From Desulfobacula sp. (GTDB lineage: Bacteria; Desulfobacterota; Desulfobacteria; Desulfobacterales; Desulfobacteraceae): a stretch of DNA of 11,437 bases. The stretch spans positions 1-11,437 of the forward strand of contig JAQICW010000730.1 in assembly GCA_027858355.1 (NCBI GenBank). The letters are read 5' to 3'. Under the pieces are notes generated by a model. That model did no database searches. It was given only the letters and a program-made list of their open reading frames with translations, and had not been told where the DNA came from. The position numbers and the translations under genes were made by a program. Shown piece after piece: positions 1 through 6,126 of the stretch (position 1 is its first letter; every line of letters begins with the position of its first letter).

Positions 1-102
1 TTACATTATTTGCTATTAAAATTACTGAAAGTCCCATTCAGTGTGTATGATAATCTACAAGATGGTTGGTGGAATTTTGAATTTATAAAAGAAACAGGAT
101 AA
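1..102 (+). CDS. Possible C-terminal end of an unidentified protein (partial)
   Basis: Reading from the first base, 33 codons stay open and end in TAA; the other two forward frames close sooner. The residues near the end read DNLQDGWWNFEFIKETG, a plausible protein tail with a mix of aromatic and charged residues. No family can be recognised from so short a piece, and the start lies outside the window. About 110 bases of AT-rich DNA separate it from the end of the convergent sulfur-carrier gene, with no convincing terminator between. It could be a chance open frame; 33 codons in AT-rich DNA is only weak evidence. Confidence 0.4.
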   Translation, partial: LHYLLLKLLKVPFSVYDNLQDGWWNFEFIKETG

Positions 103-210
103 ATTGATACCCTTAAAAAGGTGAAAAAATATCACAAAATTAAATCAGGAAAACTATAACCAATGCACGCGAAATGTGAGGTTTAAAGGTCTGAAATAGT
201 CATTTTTTTA

Positions 211-483
211 TCACCCGCCGGCAAGAAAGGTAATGATCTGAATTTCATCGCCTTTTTTCACCTGTTTTTTCAGTTCGTCCGGATATGCGCTTTCATTGTT
301 CAGGTAAATTTCAATATAATGGCGCAAGATCCCTTTTTTATCAAATATCTCATGCCTCATGCCCGGATGCTGGGTGACAAAATTGTTTAATGCCTCTTCA
401 ACAGAGTTTCCTTCAACTTCTATTGTTTTTTGACCATCGGTGTGCCTGCGATGGGTAACATGTACATGTATTTTTACACTCAT
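211..483 (-). CDS. MoaD/ThiS-family small sulfur-carrier protein, CysO-like
   Basis: A 90-residue ubiquitin-like (beta-grasp) protein ending in Leu-Ala-Gly-Gly. The C-terminal Gly-Gly is the hallmark of sulfur carriers: it is adenylated by an E1-like enzyme and then converted to a thiocarboxylate that donates sulfur. The pattern HTDGQKTIEVEG near residues 14-25, a GxLRHYIEIYLN stretch near 51-62 and the final AGG resemble mycobacterial CysO, which carries sulfur for cysteine synthesis, more than classical MoaD (from memory; no alignment was run). The start ATG has an AGGA sequence about 10 bases upstream. No E1-like activator, cysteine synthase, protease or molybdopterin gene lies beside it, so the pathway (cysteine, molybdenum/tungsten cofactor or tRNA thiolation) cannot be assigned. 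It is transcribed away from the DUF6125 gene. Confidence 0.82.
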   Translation of the reverse strand: MSVKIHVHVTHRRHTDGQKTIEVEGNSVEEALNNFVTQHPGMRHEIFDKKGILRHYIEIYLNNESAYPDELKKQVKKGDEIQIITFLAGG

Positions 484-615
484 TTTAATTTATCCTAATA
501 TTGTCATATTTTTATATGTTTGAAAGCCGCGGTGATTTCATTTTTATTAATAGAATATTTTGTATTTTAATGCAATGATTTTCTGGCTTTAATATAGCTA
601 TATTGTAATCAAATC

Positions 616-644
616 TTGACAAGGAACAGACCTTGGATTAAAGT
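616..644 (+). promoter_or_regulatory. Sigma70-like promoter for the forward operon
   Basis: A perfect TTGACA (616-621) is followed by a 17-base spacer and TAAAGT (639-644), a 4/6 match to the -10 consensus. A second possible -10, TATAAT at 658-663, lies just downstream but lacks a good -35. Both are upstream of the ATG at 701. A short inverted repeat, CAAGG (620-624) and CCTTG (631-635), sits between the -35 and -10 boxes and could be an operator; that is inference. Confidence 0.5.
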
Positions 645-700
645 TCCCAGAATGGTTTATAATATTAACGTGTTAAAATTATAAAAAGGGAATTGAATCT

Positions 701-1447
701 ATGGAAGTCAAACAAAATGCCCCTTCAAGTCTGGATAAAAGTGCAAAAGCAAGATTAATTGTTGACATGTTAACTAGAATTGTAGTCCACTATGGTCTTT
801 GGTTTACCGAAGTAAGGCATCAGATGGGCATGGAAAAGGCTTTGGAGATTCTTGAAAAGGCAACCCAAAAGAGCGTTTCAATTGGATTAAAAAGATTTTC
901 AGAGGTCCTGGACTTTCAACTTGAACATGGATTGCCTAAAGAATTGCTGGACATGGATGATGAAAAAATTCAAGCCCTTATGGGGGCTGTGGCAAAAAAC
1001 TGGCTGGTAAATGATGGTGTATGGTTTCAGGCCGTTGAATTTGATAATGGAATGAATGATGCAAAGCGGTGTAATGATTCCTGTTGGGCTCAATTTTCTC
1101 CCTATGAAGCATTTGCAATTAAAAAATTTTTGAAACTGGATGATGACTGCGGGCTTGAAGGATTGAAGCAAGCATTAAATTTCAGGATGTATTCAGTCAT
1201 TAATGAGCAATCTTTTGTTGACGAAGGGCCTGAAAGTTTTGTATTCCAAATGAATGATTGCAGGGTTCAATCTGCAAGAAAAAGAAAGAAACTGGATGAC
1301 TATCCCTGTAAATCTGCTGGCCTGGTTGAATATGAATATTTTGCAAGGGCTGTTGATAAAAGAATTAAAACCGAATGTATCGGATGTCCGCCAGATAACC
1401 ATCCTGAAGAATGGTTTTGTGCATGGCGTTTTACTATGAAAAATTAA
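701..1447 (+). CDS. DUF6125 family (ATC hydrolase-like) cysteine-rich protein
   Basis: A 248-residue soluble protein without signal peptide or membrane segment. The C-terminal half has the features I associate with DUF6125, a family related to L-2-amino-thiazoline-4-carboxylate hydrolases: WLVNDGVWFQAVE (101-113), DCRVQSARKRK (186-196), YPCKSAG (201-207), CIGCPPDNHPEEWFCAWRF (226-244). Cysteines at 187, 203, 226, 229 and 240 look arranged for metal or cofactor binding; further ones lie at 124, 128 and 150. Biochemical function is unknown. The N-terminal part repeats the GxWF motif (residues 32-35 and 106-109), suggesting internal duplication. The ATG has a GGGA ribosome-binding site about 10 bases upstream. 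Only 52 bases separate it from the carboxyltransferase gene, with no terminator visible, so co-transcription is likely. A link to acyl-CoA metabolism rests only on position. Confidence 0.75.
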   Translation: MEVKQNAPSSLDKSAKARLIVDMLTRIVVHYGLWFTEVRHQMGMEKALEILEKATQKSVSIGLKRFSEVLDFQLEHGLPKELLDMDDEKIQALMGAVAKNWLVNDGVWFQAVEFDNGMNDAKRCNDSCWAQFSPYEAFAIKKFLKLDDDCGLEGLKQALNFRMYSVINEQSFVDEGPESFVFQMNDCRVQSARKRKKLDDYPCKSAGLVEYEYFARAVDKRIKTECIGCPPDNHPEEWFCAWRFTMKN

Positions 1448-1468
1448 AATATATGAAAAATTAAAATA
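1435..1468 (+). repeat. Perfect 17-bp tandem duplication over a stop codon
   Basis: The 17-base unit TATGAAAAATTAAAATA occurs at 1435-1451 and again, directly abutting, at 1452-1468. The first copy contains the last codons and TAA stop of the DUF6125 gene; the second lies in the gap before the carboxyltransferase gene. It looks like a recent replication-slippage duplication and leaves the upstream protein unchanged. Confidence 0.9.
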
Positions 1469-1499
1469 ATGGATAAATAGTTAAGGAAGGGTTTATATT

Positions 1500-3053
1500 A
1501 TGGGAGTAACATCTGACAAGATCCAGGAGATGAAACAAAAAGAACGGCAGATCATGGGAATGGGCGGAGAAAAAGCCCTTGAAAAACGACGGAAAAATGG
1601 AAAACTCAATGCCAGGGAAAGGCTTGATATCCTTTTTGACAAGGGAACCTTCAGGGAACTGGATATGTTTGTCACCCACAGGTGCACCAATTTTGGGATG
1701 GAAAATGTACAGATCCCGGCAGATGGTGTTGTAACAGGGCATGGTAAAGTGGATGGCAGAATCGTGTTTGCCTATGCCCAGGATTTTACTGCAAGGGCAG
1801 GTTCTCTGGGAGAGATGCAGGCTAAAAAGATCTGTAAGGTCATGGATATGGCTTTAAAGGCAGGCACTCCTATTATAGGCATGAATGATTCCGGCGGTGC
1901 AAGAATTCAGGAAGGAATTGATGCCCTGTCAGGATATGGTGAAATTTTCTTTCGCAATTCAGCCGCTTCCGGTGTCATCCCTCAGATTTCAGCCATTATG
2001 GGACCCACTGCCGGTGGTGCAGTTTACTCACCTGCCATGACAGATTTTATTTTTATGGTTAAAGAATCCAGCTATATGTTTATTACAGGACCCAATGTCA
2101 TCAAGGCGGTTACGGGTGAAGAGATTAGTTTTGAAGACCTTGGCGGTGCCATGACCCACAACGAGAAATCCGGGGTGGCACAATTTGCCTGTGAGTCTGA
2201 TGAAGACGCCCTTATGCAGATAAGAAAACTTTTATCCTATCTGCCGTCCAATAATATGGAAGATCCTCCCTTTGTGCCCCCCACAGATGATCCCAATCGC
2301 ATGGATGAATCCCTGGATACAATAATACCGGACAATCCCAACAGGGCTTATGATATAAAAAATGTTATCACCTCCATTGTGGATGATGGGGAATATTTTG
2401 AACCCCACCAGTATTTTGCTAAAAATATGGTGATCTGTTTTGCAAGGCTAAACGGTCGCTCCATTGGTATTATTGCCAACCAGCCCAATTTTCTGGCAGG
2501 CTGCCTGGATATTGATGCCTCGGACAAGGCCACCCGGTTTATCCGGTTTTGTGATGCCTTTAATATTCCCATGCTCACCATTGCAGATGTCCCTGGATAT
2601 CTGCCGGGAAGTAACCAGGAGTGGGGAGGAATTATCCGGCATGGTGCAAAACTTTTATGGTGTTATTCTGAAGCAACAGTTCCAAAACTTTTGTTGATTA
2701 CAAGGAAAGACTATGGCGGTTCCTATCTTGCCATGTGTTCAAAACACCTGGGAGCAGATATGGCCTTTGCATGGCCCACTGCACAGATTGCCGTCATGGG
2801 TGCTGAAGGGGCTGCTAATATTATCCATGCAAAGGAAATCAATGGGGCAGATGACCCGATTGCAAAGCGCAAAGAAAAAATAGAAGAGTATAACGAGAAA
2901 TTTTCCAACCCCTATTGCGCTGCTGCAAGAGGCTATGTTGATGCCGTAATTCAACCGTCCCAAACACGGCCTCGCCTCATTGATGCCCTTGAGGCCATGG
3001 CGACAAAAAGAGAGTTAAGGCCGGCAAAAAAACATGGAAATATACCTGTATAA
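1500..3053 (+). CDS. mmdA: Methylmalonyl-CoA/propionyl-CoA carboxyltransferase subunit (12S/MmdA type)
   Basis: A 517-residue acyl-CoA carboxyltransferase of the crotonase fold, the usual length for PccB, MmdA and transcarboxylase 12S. It moves a carboxyl group between carboxybiotin and an acyl-CoA, here probably propionyl-CoA/methylmalonyl-CoA. The N-terminal domain has NARERLDILFD (37-47), SGGAR (131-135) and the oxyanion-hole GPTAGG (168-173). The C-terminal domain has IADVPGYLPG, RKDYGGSYLAM and AWPTAQIAVMGAEGAANI. GGSYLAM, rather than the GGAYDVM of actinobacterial PccB, points to the decarboxylase/transcarboxylase branch. The start has AAGGAAGG at 1483-1490, nine bases upstream. It lies directly before a small subunit-like gene and a 5S-biotin carrier fusion, with no biotin carboxylase nearby, which favours transcarboxylase over propionyl-CoA carboxylase. 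A partner carboxylase elsewhere in the genome remains possible. The mmdA symbol marks family, not proven reaction. Confidence 0.92.
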   Translation: MGVTSDKIQEMKQKERQIMGMGGEKALEKRRKNGKLNARERLDILFDKGTFRELDMFVTHRCTNFGMENVQIPADGVVTGHGKVDGRIVFAYAQDFTARAGSLGEMQAKKICKVMDMALKAGTPIIGMNDSGGARIQEGIDALSGYGEIFFRNSAASGVIPQISAIMGPTAGGAVYSPAMTDFIFMVKESSYMFITGPNVIKAVTGEEISFEDLGGAMTHNEKSGVAQFACESDEDALMQIRKLLSYLPSNNMEDPPFVPPTDDPNRMDESLDTIIPDNPNRAYDIKNVITSIVDDGEYFEPHQYFAKNMVICFARLNGRSIGIIANQPNFLAGCLDIDASDKATRFIRFCDAFNIPMLTIADVPGYLPGSNQEWGGIIRHGAKLLWCYSEATVPKLLLITRKDYGGSYLAMCSKHLGADMAFAWPTAQIAVMGAEGAANIIHAKEINGADDPIAKRKEKIEEYNEKFSNPYCAAARGYVDAVIQPSQTRPRLIDALEAMATKRELRPAKKHGNIPV

Positions 3054-3056
3054 GAT

Positions 3057-3062
3057 AAAGGG
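3057..3062 (+). promoter_or_regulatory. Ribosome-binding site deciding the small-subunit start
   Basis: AAAGGG abuts the first ATG at 3063, leaving no spacer, but lies six bases before the second in-frame ATG at 3069. The second ATG is therefore the better start. Confidence 0.6.
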
Positions 3063-3068
3063 ATGAAA

Positions 3069-3290
3069 ATGGATAAAAAAAAACTATCTGCAGCCATGGC
3101 TGCTGTATTTGCTTGTATTAAAACATCAGAAGAAGCTGCAGCTTTTTATGGCCCGCAGGTTTTAGAACATGTCCCGGAACTTCTCGTACAACCTTGCCAG
3201 ATCATACAACCGACGAATATCTGGGGAATATCGGGACGTGGGAACCATATGCAGGCTAATTCTATGATGCAGATGAGGATGTTTAAATAA
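3069..3290 (+). CDS. Small subunit-like protein of the carboxyltransferase complex (MmdE/delta-tail type)
   Basis: A 73-residue protein (75 if the ATG at 3063 is used). It starts with an Ala-rich amphipathic helix (KKLSAAMAAVFACIKTSEE), has a linker rich in Pro and Gln, and ends with NIWGISGRGNHM followed by a Met/Arg/Phe tail. The arrangement of a helix like VAAIAAAIAA, then W-(A/G)-(I/L)-(A/S)-G-R, then a basic tail, matches the C-terminal tails of delta/epsilon subunits in methylmalonyl-CoA and glutaconyl-CoA decarboxylases, which help assemble the complex. Those delta subunits carry a membrane anchor; this one has none, so it should be soluble. It sits 15 bases after the 12S-type gene and 99 bases before the 5S-biotin carrier gene, exactly where such a subunit is found. 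The assignment is by pattern and position only; homology would need a profile search. Confidence 0.6.
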   Translation: MDKKKLSAAMAAVFACIKTSEEAAAFYGPQVLEHVPELLVQPCQIIQPTNIWGISGRGNHMQANSMMQMRMFK

Positions 3291-3389
3291 AAAATTTGGC
3301 TTCGCGTCTTCGACCCAGGTTTTAGGTCAGGCACTAAATAAAGAATTGAAATAACGAAATAAAAAAATAAATTATTCAGGAGAAATTAA

Positions 3390-5423
3390 ATGAGTGAGCA
3401 CACCCAAGTTAAAATGACTGAGATGAAGTATGATAAAGACAGACCAGAGGCTAAACATCGATTGATGATTGAGGATTTATCTCTGCGGGATGGGCACCAG
3501 TCTCTTTTTGCCACAAGGGGAAGAACAGAGGATATGATCCCTGTTGCGGAAAGAATGGACGAGATCGGTTTCTGGGCCGTGGAAGTCTGGGGTGGTGCAA
3601 CCTTTGATACTATGCACCGTTTTTTAGGGGAAAATCCCTGGGAAAGACTTCGAACCCTGAAAAGATATTTTAAAAAGACCCCGTTTTCAATGCTCTTAAG
3701 GGGCCAGAATCTTGTGGGGTATAGAAATTATGCTGATGATGTGGCAAGATTGTTTGTGAAAAAGACCGTTGATAATGGAATGGAAATTTTCAGAACCTTT
3801 GATGCTTTAAATGATTTTCGTAATTTTGAGACCGTTGTTCCTGTGATCAAGGAGTGCGGTGCTCATTTCCAGGGCTGCATCTGCTATTCCTTGACCGAAC
3901 CGAGAATCGGCGGAGATGTCTATAATCTTGAATATTATATCCAGAAAGCAAAAGCACTTGAAGACATGGGTGCAGACAGTATCTGTATCAAGGATATGGC
4001 AGGTCTTCTGGCACCCTATGATGCCTATAAACTTATCAAAGCCTTAAAAGATAATGTCAAACCATTGATTCATCTTCACAGCCATTTTACCTCCGGCATG
4101 TCACCCATGACCCATTTAAAGGCCATTGAGGCAGGAGTTGATATTATTGATACCTGTTTGACCCCTTATGCCTACAGAACATCCCATGCTGCTTTGGAAC
4201 CCTTTGTCATGTCGCTTCTCGGTACCAACAGGGATACAGGGTTTGATATCAATGCACTGGCAGATATCAATGAAATTCTGGAAAAGGAAGTAATGCCAAA
4301 ATACAAGCATCTTCTGGATGATACTAAAGTTTCAGGTATTGATATCAATGTTCTGCTTCACCAGACACCCGGCGGTATGCTGTCCAACCTTGTGAACCAG
4401 TTAAGGGATATGGATGCTTTGGATAAAATGGATGAAGTTCTCAAAGAGCTTCCAAGGGTCAGAAAAGAACTGGGTCAGATTCCCCTGGTAACACCCACAA
4501 GCCAGATTGTGGGTATCCAGACGGTGAATAATGTCCTGTTTGATACACCAGAGGAACGATATAAAATGGTGACAGCCCAGGTAAAAGACCTTTGTTATGG
4601 GCTTTATGGCAAAACTAGCATACCCATTGATCCTGAAGTACAGAAAAAAGCACTCAAAGGCTATGAAAGAGGGGAAGAGCCCATCACCTGCCGACCGGCC
4701 CAAGTGCTTGAGCCTGAACTTGAAAAGGCAAAAAAAGAGATTGGGGACCTGGCTAAGGATGACGAAGATCTTATTTTATATGCTCTTTTCCCTGTTACAG
4801 GTAAAAAATATCTTATGCAGAAATATGGTAAAGAACAGGTGCCTGAAAGCGTAAGACCCATCACACTTGAAGATGTGGCAAAACAAAAAATAATGCTTGA
4901 AAAAGCCAGGAAAGGCGAACTGGTCGAAAAAGCCAAGTTGGAAAATGTTCCTGAAAAGACAGAACATGCCCGCACCTTTAACGTATTTATAGAAGGGGAT
5001 TATTTTGAAGTGGGTGTTGATGAAGTGGGCGGTGCTCCTGTTATTACCTTTGCTAACGCTGTTGCACCTGCCCCGGCTCCTGTGGACGCTACCCCGGTAG
5101 CGCCCGTGGTTCAAGCAGCACCAGCGCAACCTGCAGCCCCGGCTCCTGCAGCTCCTGCGCCGAAACCTGTGCCTGCAGCCAAAGAAGAAACTCCTTCTGT
5201 TGCATCGGCTGGAACGCCTGTCAAAGCACCCATGCCAGGTATGGTAATTAAATATGAAAAAAATGTGGGTGACACGGTTAATGAAGGTGAAACCGTTGTG
5301 GTCATTGAAGCCATGAAAATGGAAAATGCTCTGCCTTCGCCGGCAAGTGGTGTGATTAAAGCGGTGAATTATAATAGTGGCGATTCTATTGCCAAAGGCG
5401 ATGTACTTGCAGTGATTGAATAA
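3390..5423 (+). CDS. Pyruvate/oxaloacetate carboxyltransferase with C-terminal biotin carrier (5S-1.3S fusion; PycB/OadA family)
   Basis: A 677-residue biotin protein exchanging CO2 between pyruvate/oxaloacetate and carboxybiotin. The N-terminal TIM barrel has DLSLRDGHQS (29-38) with metal-ligand Asp34, VEVWGGATFD (64-73), LRGQNLVGYRNYADD (103-117) and TFDALND (136-142). Lys201 in CIKDMAG matches the lysine that is carbamylated in this family, and the LHSH motif (229-232) supplies His230 and His232. A helical PYC-OADA domain follows (about 300-500), then an Ala/Pro-rich linker (about 552-605). The biotinyl domain ends the protein, with EAMKMEN and the biotinylated Lys643. In Propionibacterium 5S and 1.3S are separate; here they are fused, as in OadA and PycB. 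The start has CAGGAG seven bases upstream. No sodium-pump beta subunit or biotin carboxylase lies nearby, so with the 12S-type gene it most likely forms a transcarboxylase. Pyruvate carboxylase subunit B or oxaloacetate decarboxylase alpha are the alternatives. Confidence 0.93.
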   Translation: MSEHTQVKMTEMKYDKDRPEAKHRLMIEDLSLRDGHQSLFATRGRTEDMIPVAERMDEIGFWAVEVWGGATFDTMHRFLGENPWERLRTLKRYFKKTPFSMLLRGQNLVGYRNYADDVARLFVKKTVDNGMEIFRTFDALNDFRNFETVVPVIKECGAHFQGCICYSLTEPRIGGDVYNLEYYIQKAKALEDMGADSICIKDMAGLLAPYDAYKLIKALKDNVKPLIHLHSHFTSGMSPMTHLKAIEAGVDIIDTCLTPYAYRTSHAALEPFVMSLLGTNRDTGFDINALADINEILEKEVMPKYKHLLDDTKVSGIDINVLLHQTPGGMLSNLVNQLRDMDALDKMDEVLKELPRVRKELGQIPLVTPTSQIVGIQTVNNVLFDTPEERYKMVTAQVKDLCYGLYGKTSIPIDPEVQKKALKGYERGEEPITCRPAQVLEPELEKAKKEIGDLAKDDEDLILYALFPVTGKKYLMQKYGKEQVPESVRPITLEDVAKQKIMLEKARKGELVEKAKLENVPEKTEHARTFNVFIEGDYFEVGVDEVGGAPVITFANAVAPAPAPVDATPVAPVVQAAPAQPAAPAPAAPAPKPVPAAKEETPSVASAGTPVKAPMPGMVIKYEKNVGDTVNEGETVVVIEAMKMENALPSPASGVIKAVNYNSGDSIAKGDVLAVIE

Positions 5424-5433
5424 AATTAAATCC

Positions 5434-5439
5434 AAGGAG
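5434..5439 (+). promoter_or_regulatory. Ribosome-binding site deciding the zinc-ribbon protein start
   Basis: AAGGAG lies nine bases before the ATG at 5449. A longer reading from a TTG at 5416 would place this site inside the coding sequence and overlap the end of the previous gene, so the ATG is preferred. Confidence 0.7.
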
Positions 5440-5448
5440 AATGATATA

Positions 5449-6126
5449 ATGGCGTTTGAAACAAAAGAAGAACTTCTTGAAAAATATTTGAAAATGGACA
5501 AACCAAAATGTCCGGATTGTGATGTCCAAATGACATTGTGGGAAGTTCCCCCTATTAATTTCAGTGATGGACTTGGCTGGGGCACCCCATACTTGTTTGT
5601 CTGTTTTAATGATGGGTGCAGGAGCTATAAGCAGGGTTGGGAACACCTTAAAGATACCATGGAAACACCGGCATCCTATCGGTGCTATGTTGAACCGGGA
5701 CAGAAAAATTTTGAGTATATGCCTGTATTCAGTCCCGTGGGAGCCACTGGTGGAATACTGGATGATGAAGTCCTGATTCAGGAAGAAGCAAAAAAAGAAT
5801 TGCTGAAACAGACATTCTCAGTTTTGACAGATTATTATATATCAAAGGACTGGGATGAAATTTTAAAGATTTGTCTTGATCCTAAGATTCCTCCAAAGGC
5901 AAGGCTTAAAGCAGCTCAAATGGTTGGAGAACTTGGCGATGCTGAAGCAACAGAGCATTTAATCAATCATAAGTTTCCCACCCCCGTACTACAGGAAGGG
6001 GTGCAAAAGGCCATAGAGCAGCTTCATGAAAGGCATTATACAAGGGAATGCCCCTATTGCGCAGAGATAATTAAAAAACGGGCTACTCTTTGCAAACATT
6101 GCAATAAAGAGATATCCAGGGCCTAA
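5449..6126 (+). CDS. Double zinc-ribbon protein with helical-repeat middle
   Basis: A 225-residue soluble protein of unknown function. Cys21 and Cys24 (CPDC) with Cys52 and Cys57 (CFNDGC) form a likely N-terminal zinc site. Residues about 132-195 are helical and resemble one or two HEAT-type repeats (KARLKAAQMVGELGDAEATE). The C-terminus carries a compact zinc ribbon: Cys201, Cys204, Cys215, Cys218 in CPYC...CKHC spacing. Between them is an aromatic segment (YRCYVEPGQKNFEYMP). The start ATG is chosen for its AAGGAG site. It begins 25 bases after the 5S-biotin carrier gene, so it is almost certainly co-transcribed, suggesting a role in assembling, biotinylating or regulating the transcarboxylase; that is inference from position only. 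Its stop overlaps the stop of the convergent HsdR-N gene by four bases. Confidence 0.8.
   Translation: MAFETKEELLEKYLKMDKPKCPDCDVQMTLWEVPPINFSDGLGWGTPYLFVCFNDGCRSYKQGWEHLKDTMETPASYRCYVEPGQKNFEYMPVFSPVGATGGILDDEVLIQEEAKKELLKQTFSVLTDYYISKDWDEILKICLDPKIPPKARLKAAQMVGELGDAEATEHLINHKFPTPVLQEGVQKAIEQLHERHYTRECPYCAEIIKKRATLCKHCNKEISRA

Noticed and set aside
3300..3340. Possible terminator between the small subunit and 5S genes
   Set aside because: Only a four-base GACC/GGTC stem with no T-run is seen, too weak to end transcription.
1500..5423. A sodium-pumping methylmalonyl-CoA or oxaloacetate decarboxylase
   Set aside because: No multi-spanning beta subunit and no anchored gamma/delta subunit is present; the small protein has no membrane segment. 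A beta subunit elsewhere in the genome cannot be excluded.
5416..5448. TTG start extending the zinc-ribbon protein upstream by 11 residues
   Set aside because: It would overlap the previous gene's end and contain the AAGGAG site that serves the ATG at 5449.
4776..5585. Long reverse-strand open frame (269 codons) across the 5S-biotin carrier gene
   Set aside because: It is antisense to the linker and biotin domain, with His/Arg/Ser/Phe-rich composition that results from the Ala/Pro-rich and Lys-rich sense codons; no domain is visible.
6050..6122. Possible terminator for the reverse operon inside the zinc-ribbon gene
   Set aside because: CTCTTT/AAAGAG can pair and a T-run exists on the reverse strand, but seven bases separate them and the inner stem is mismatched.
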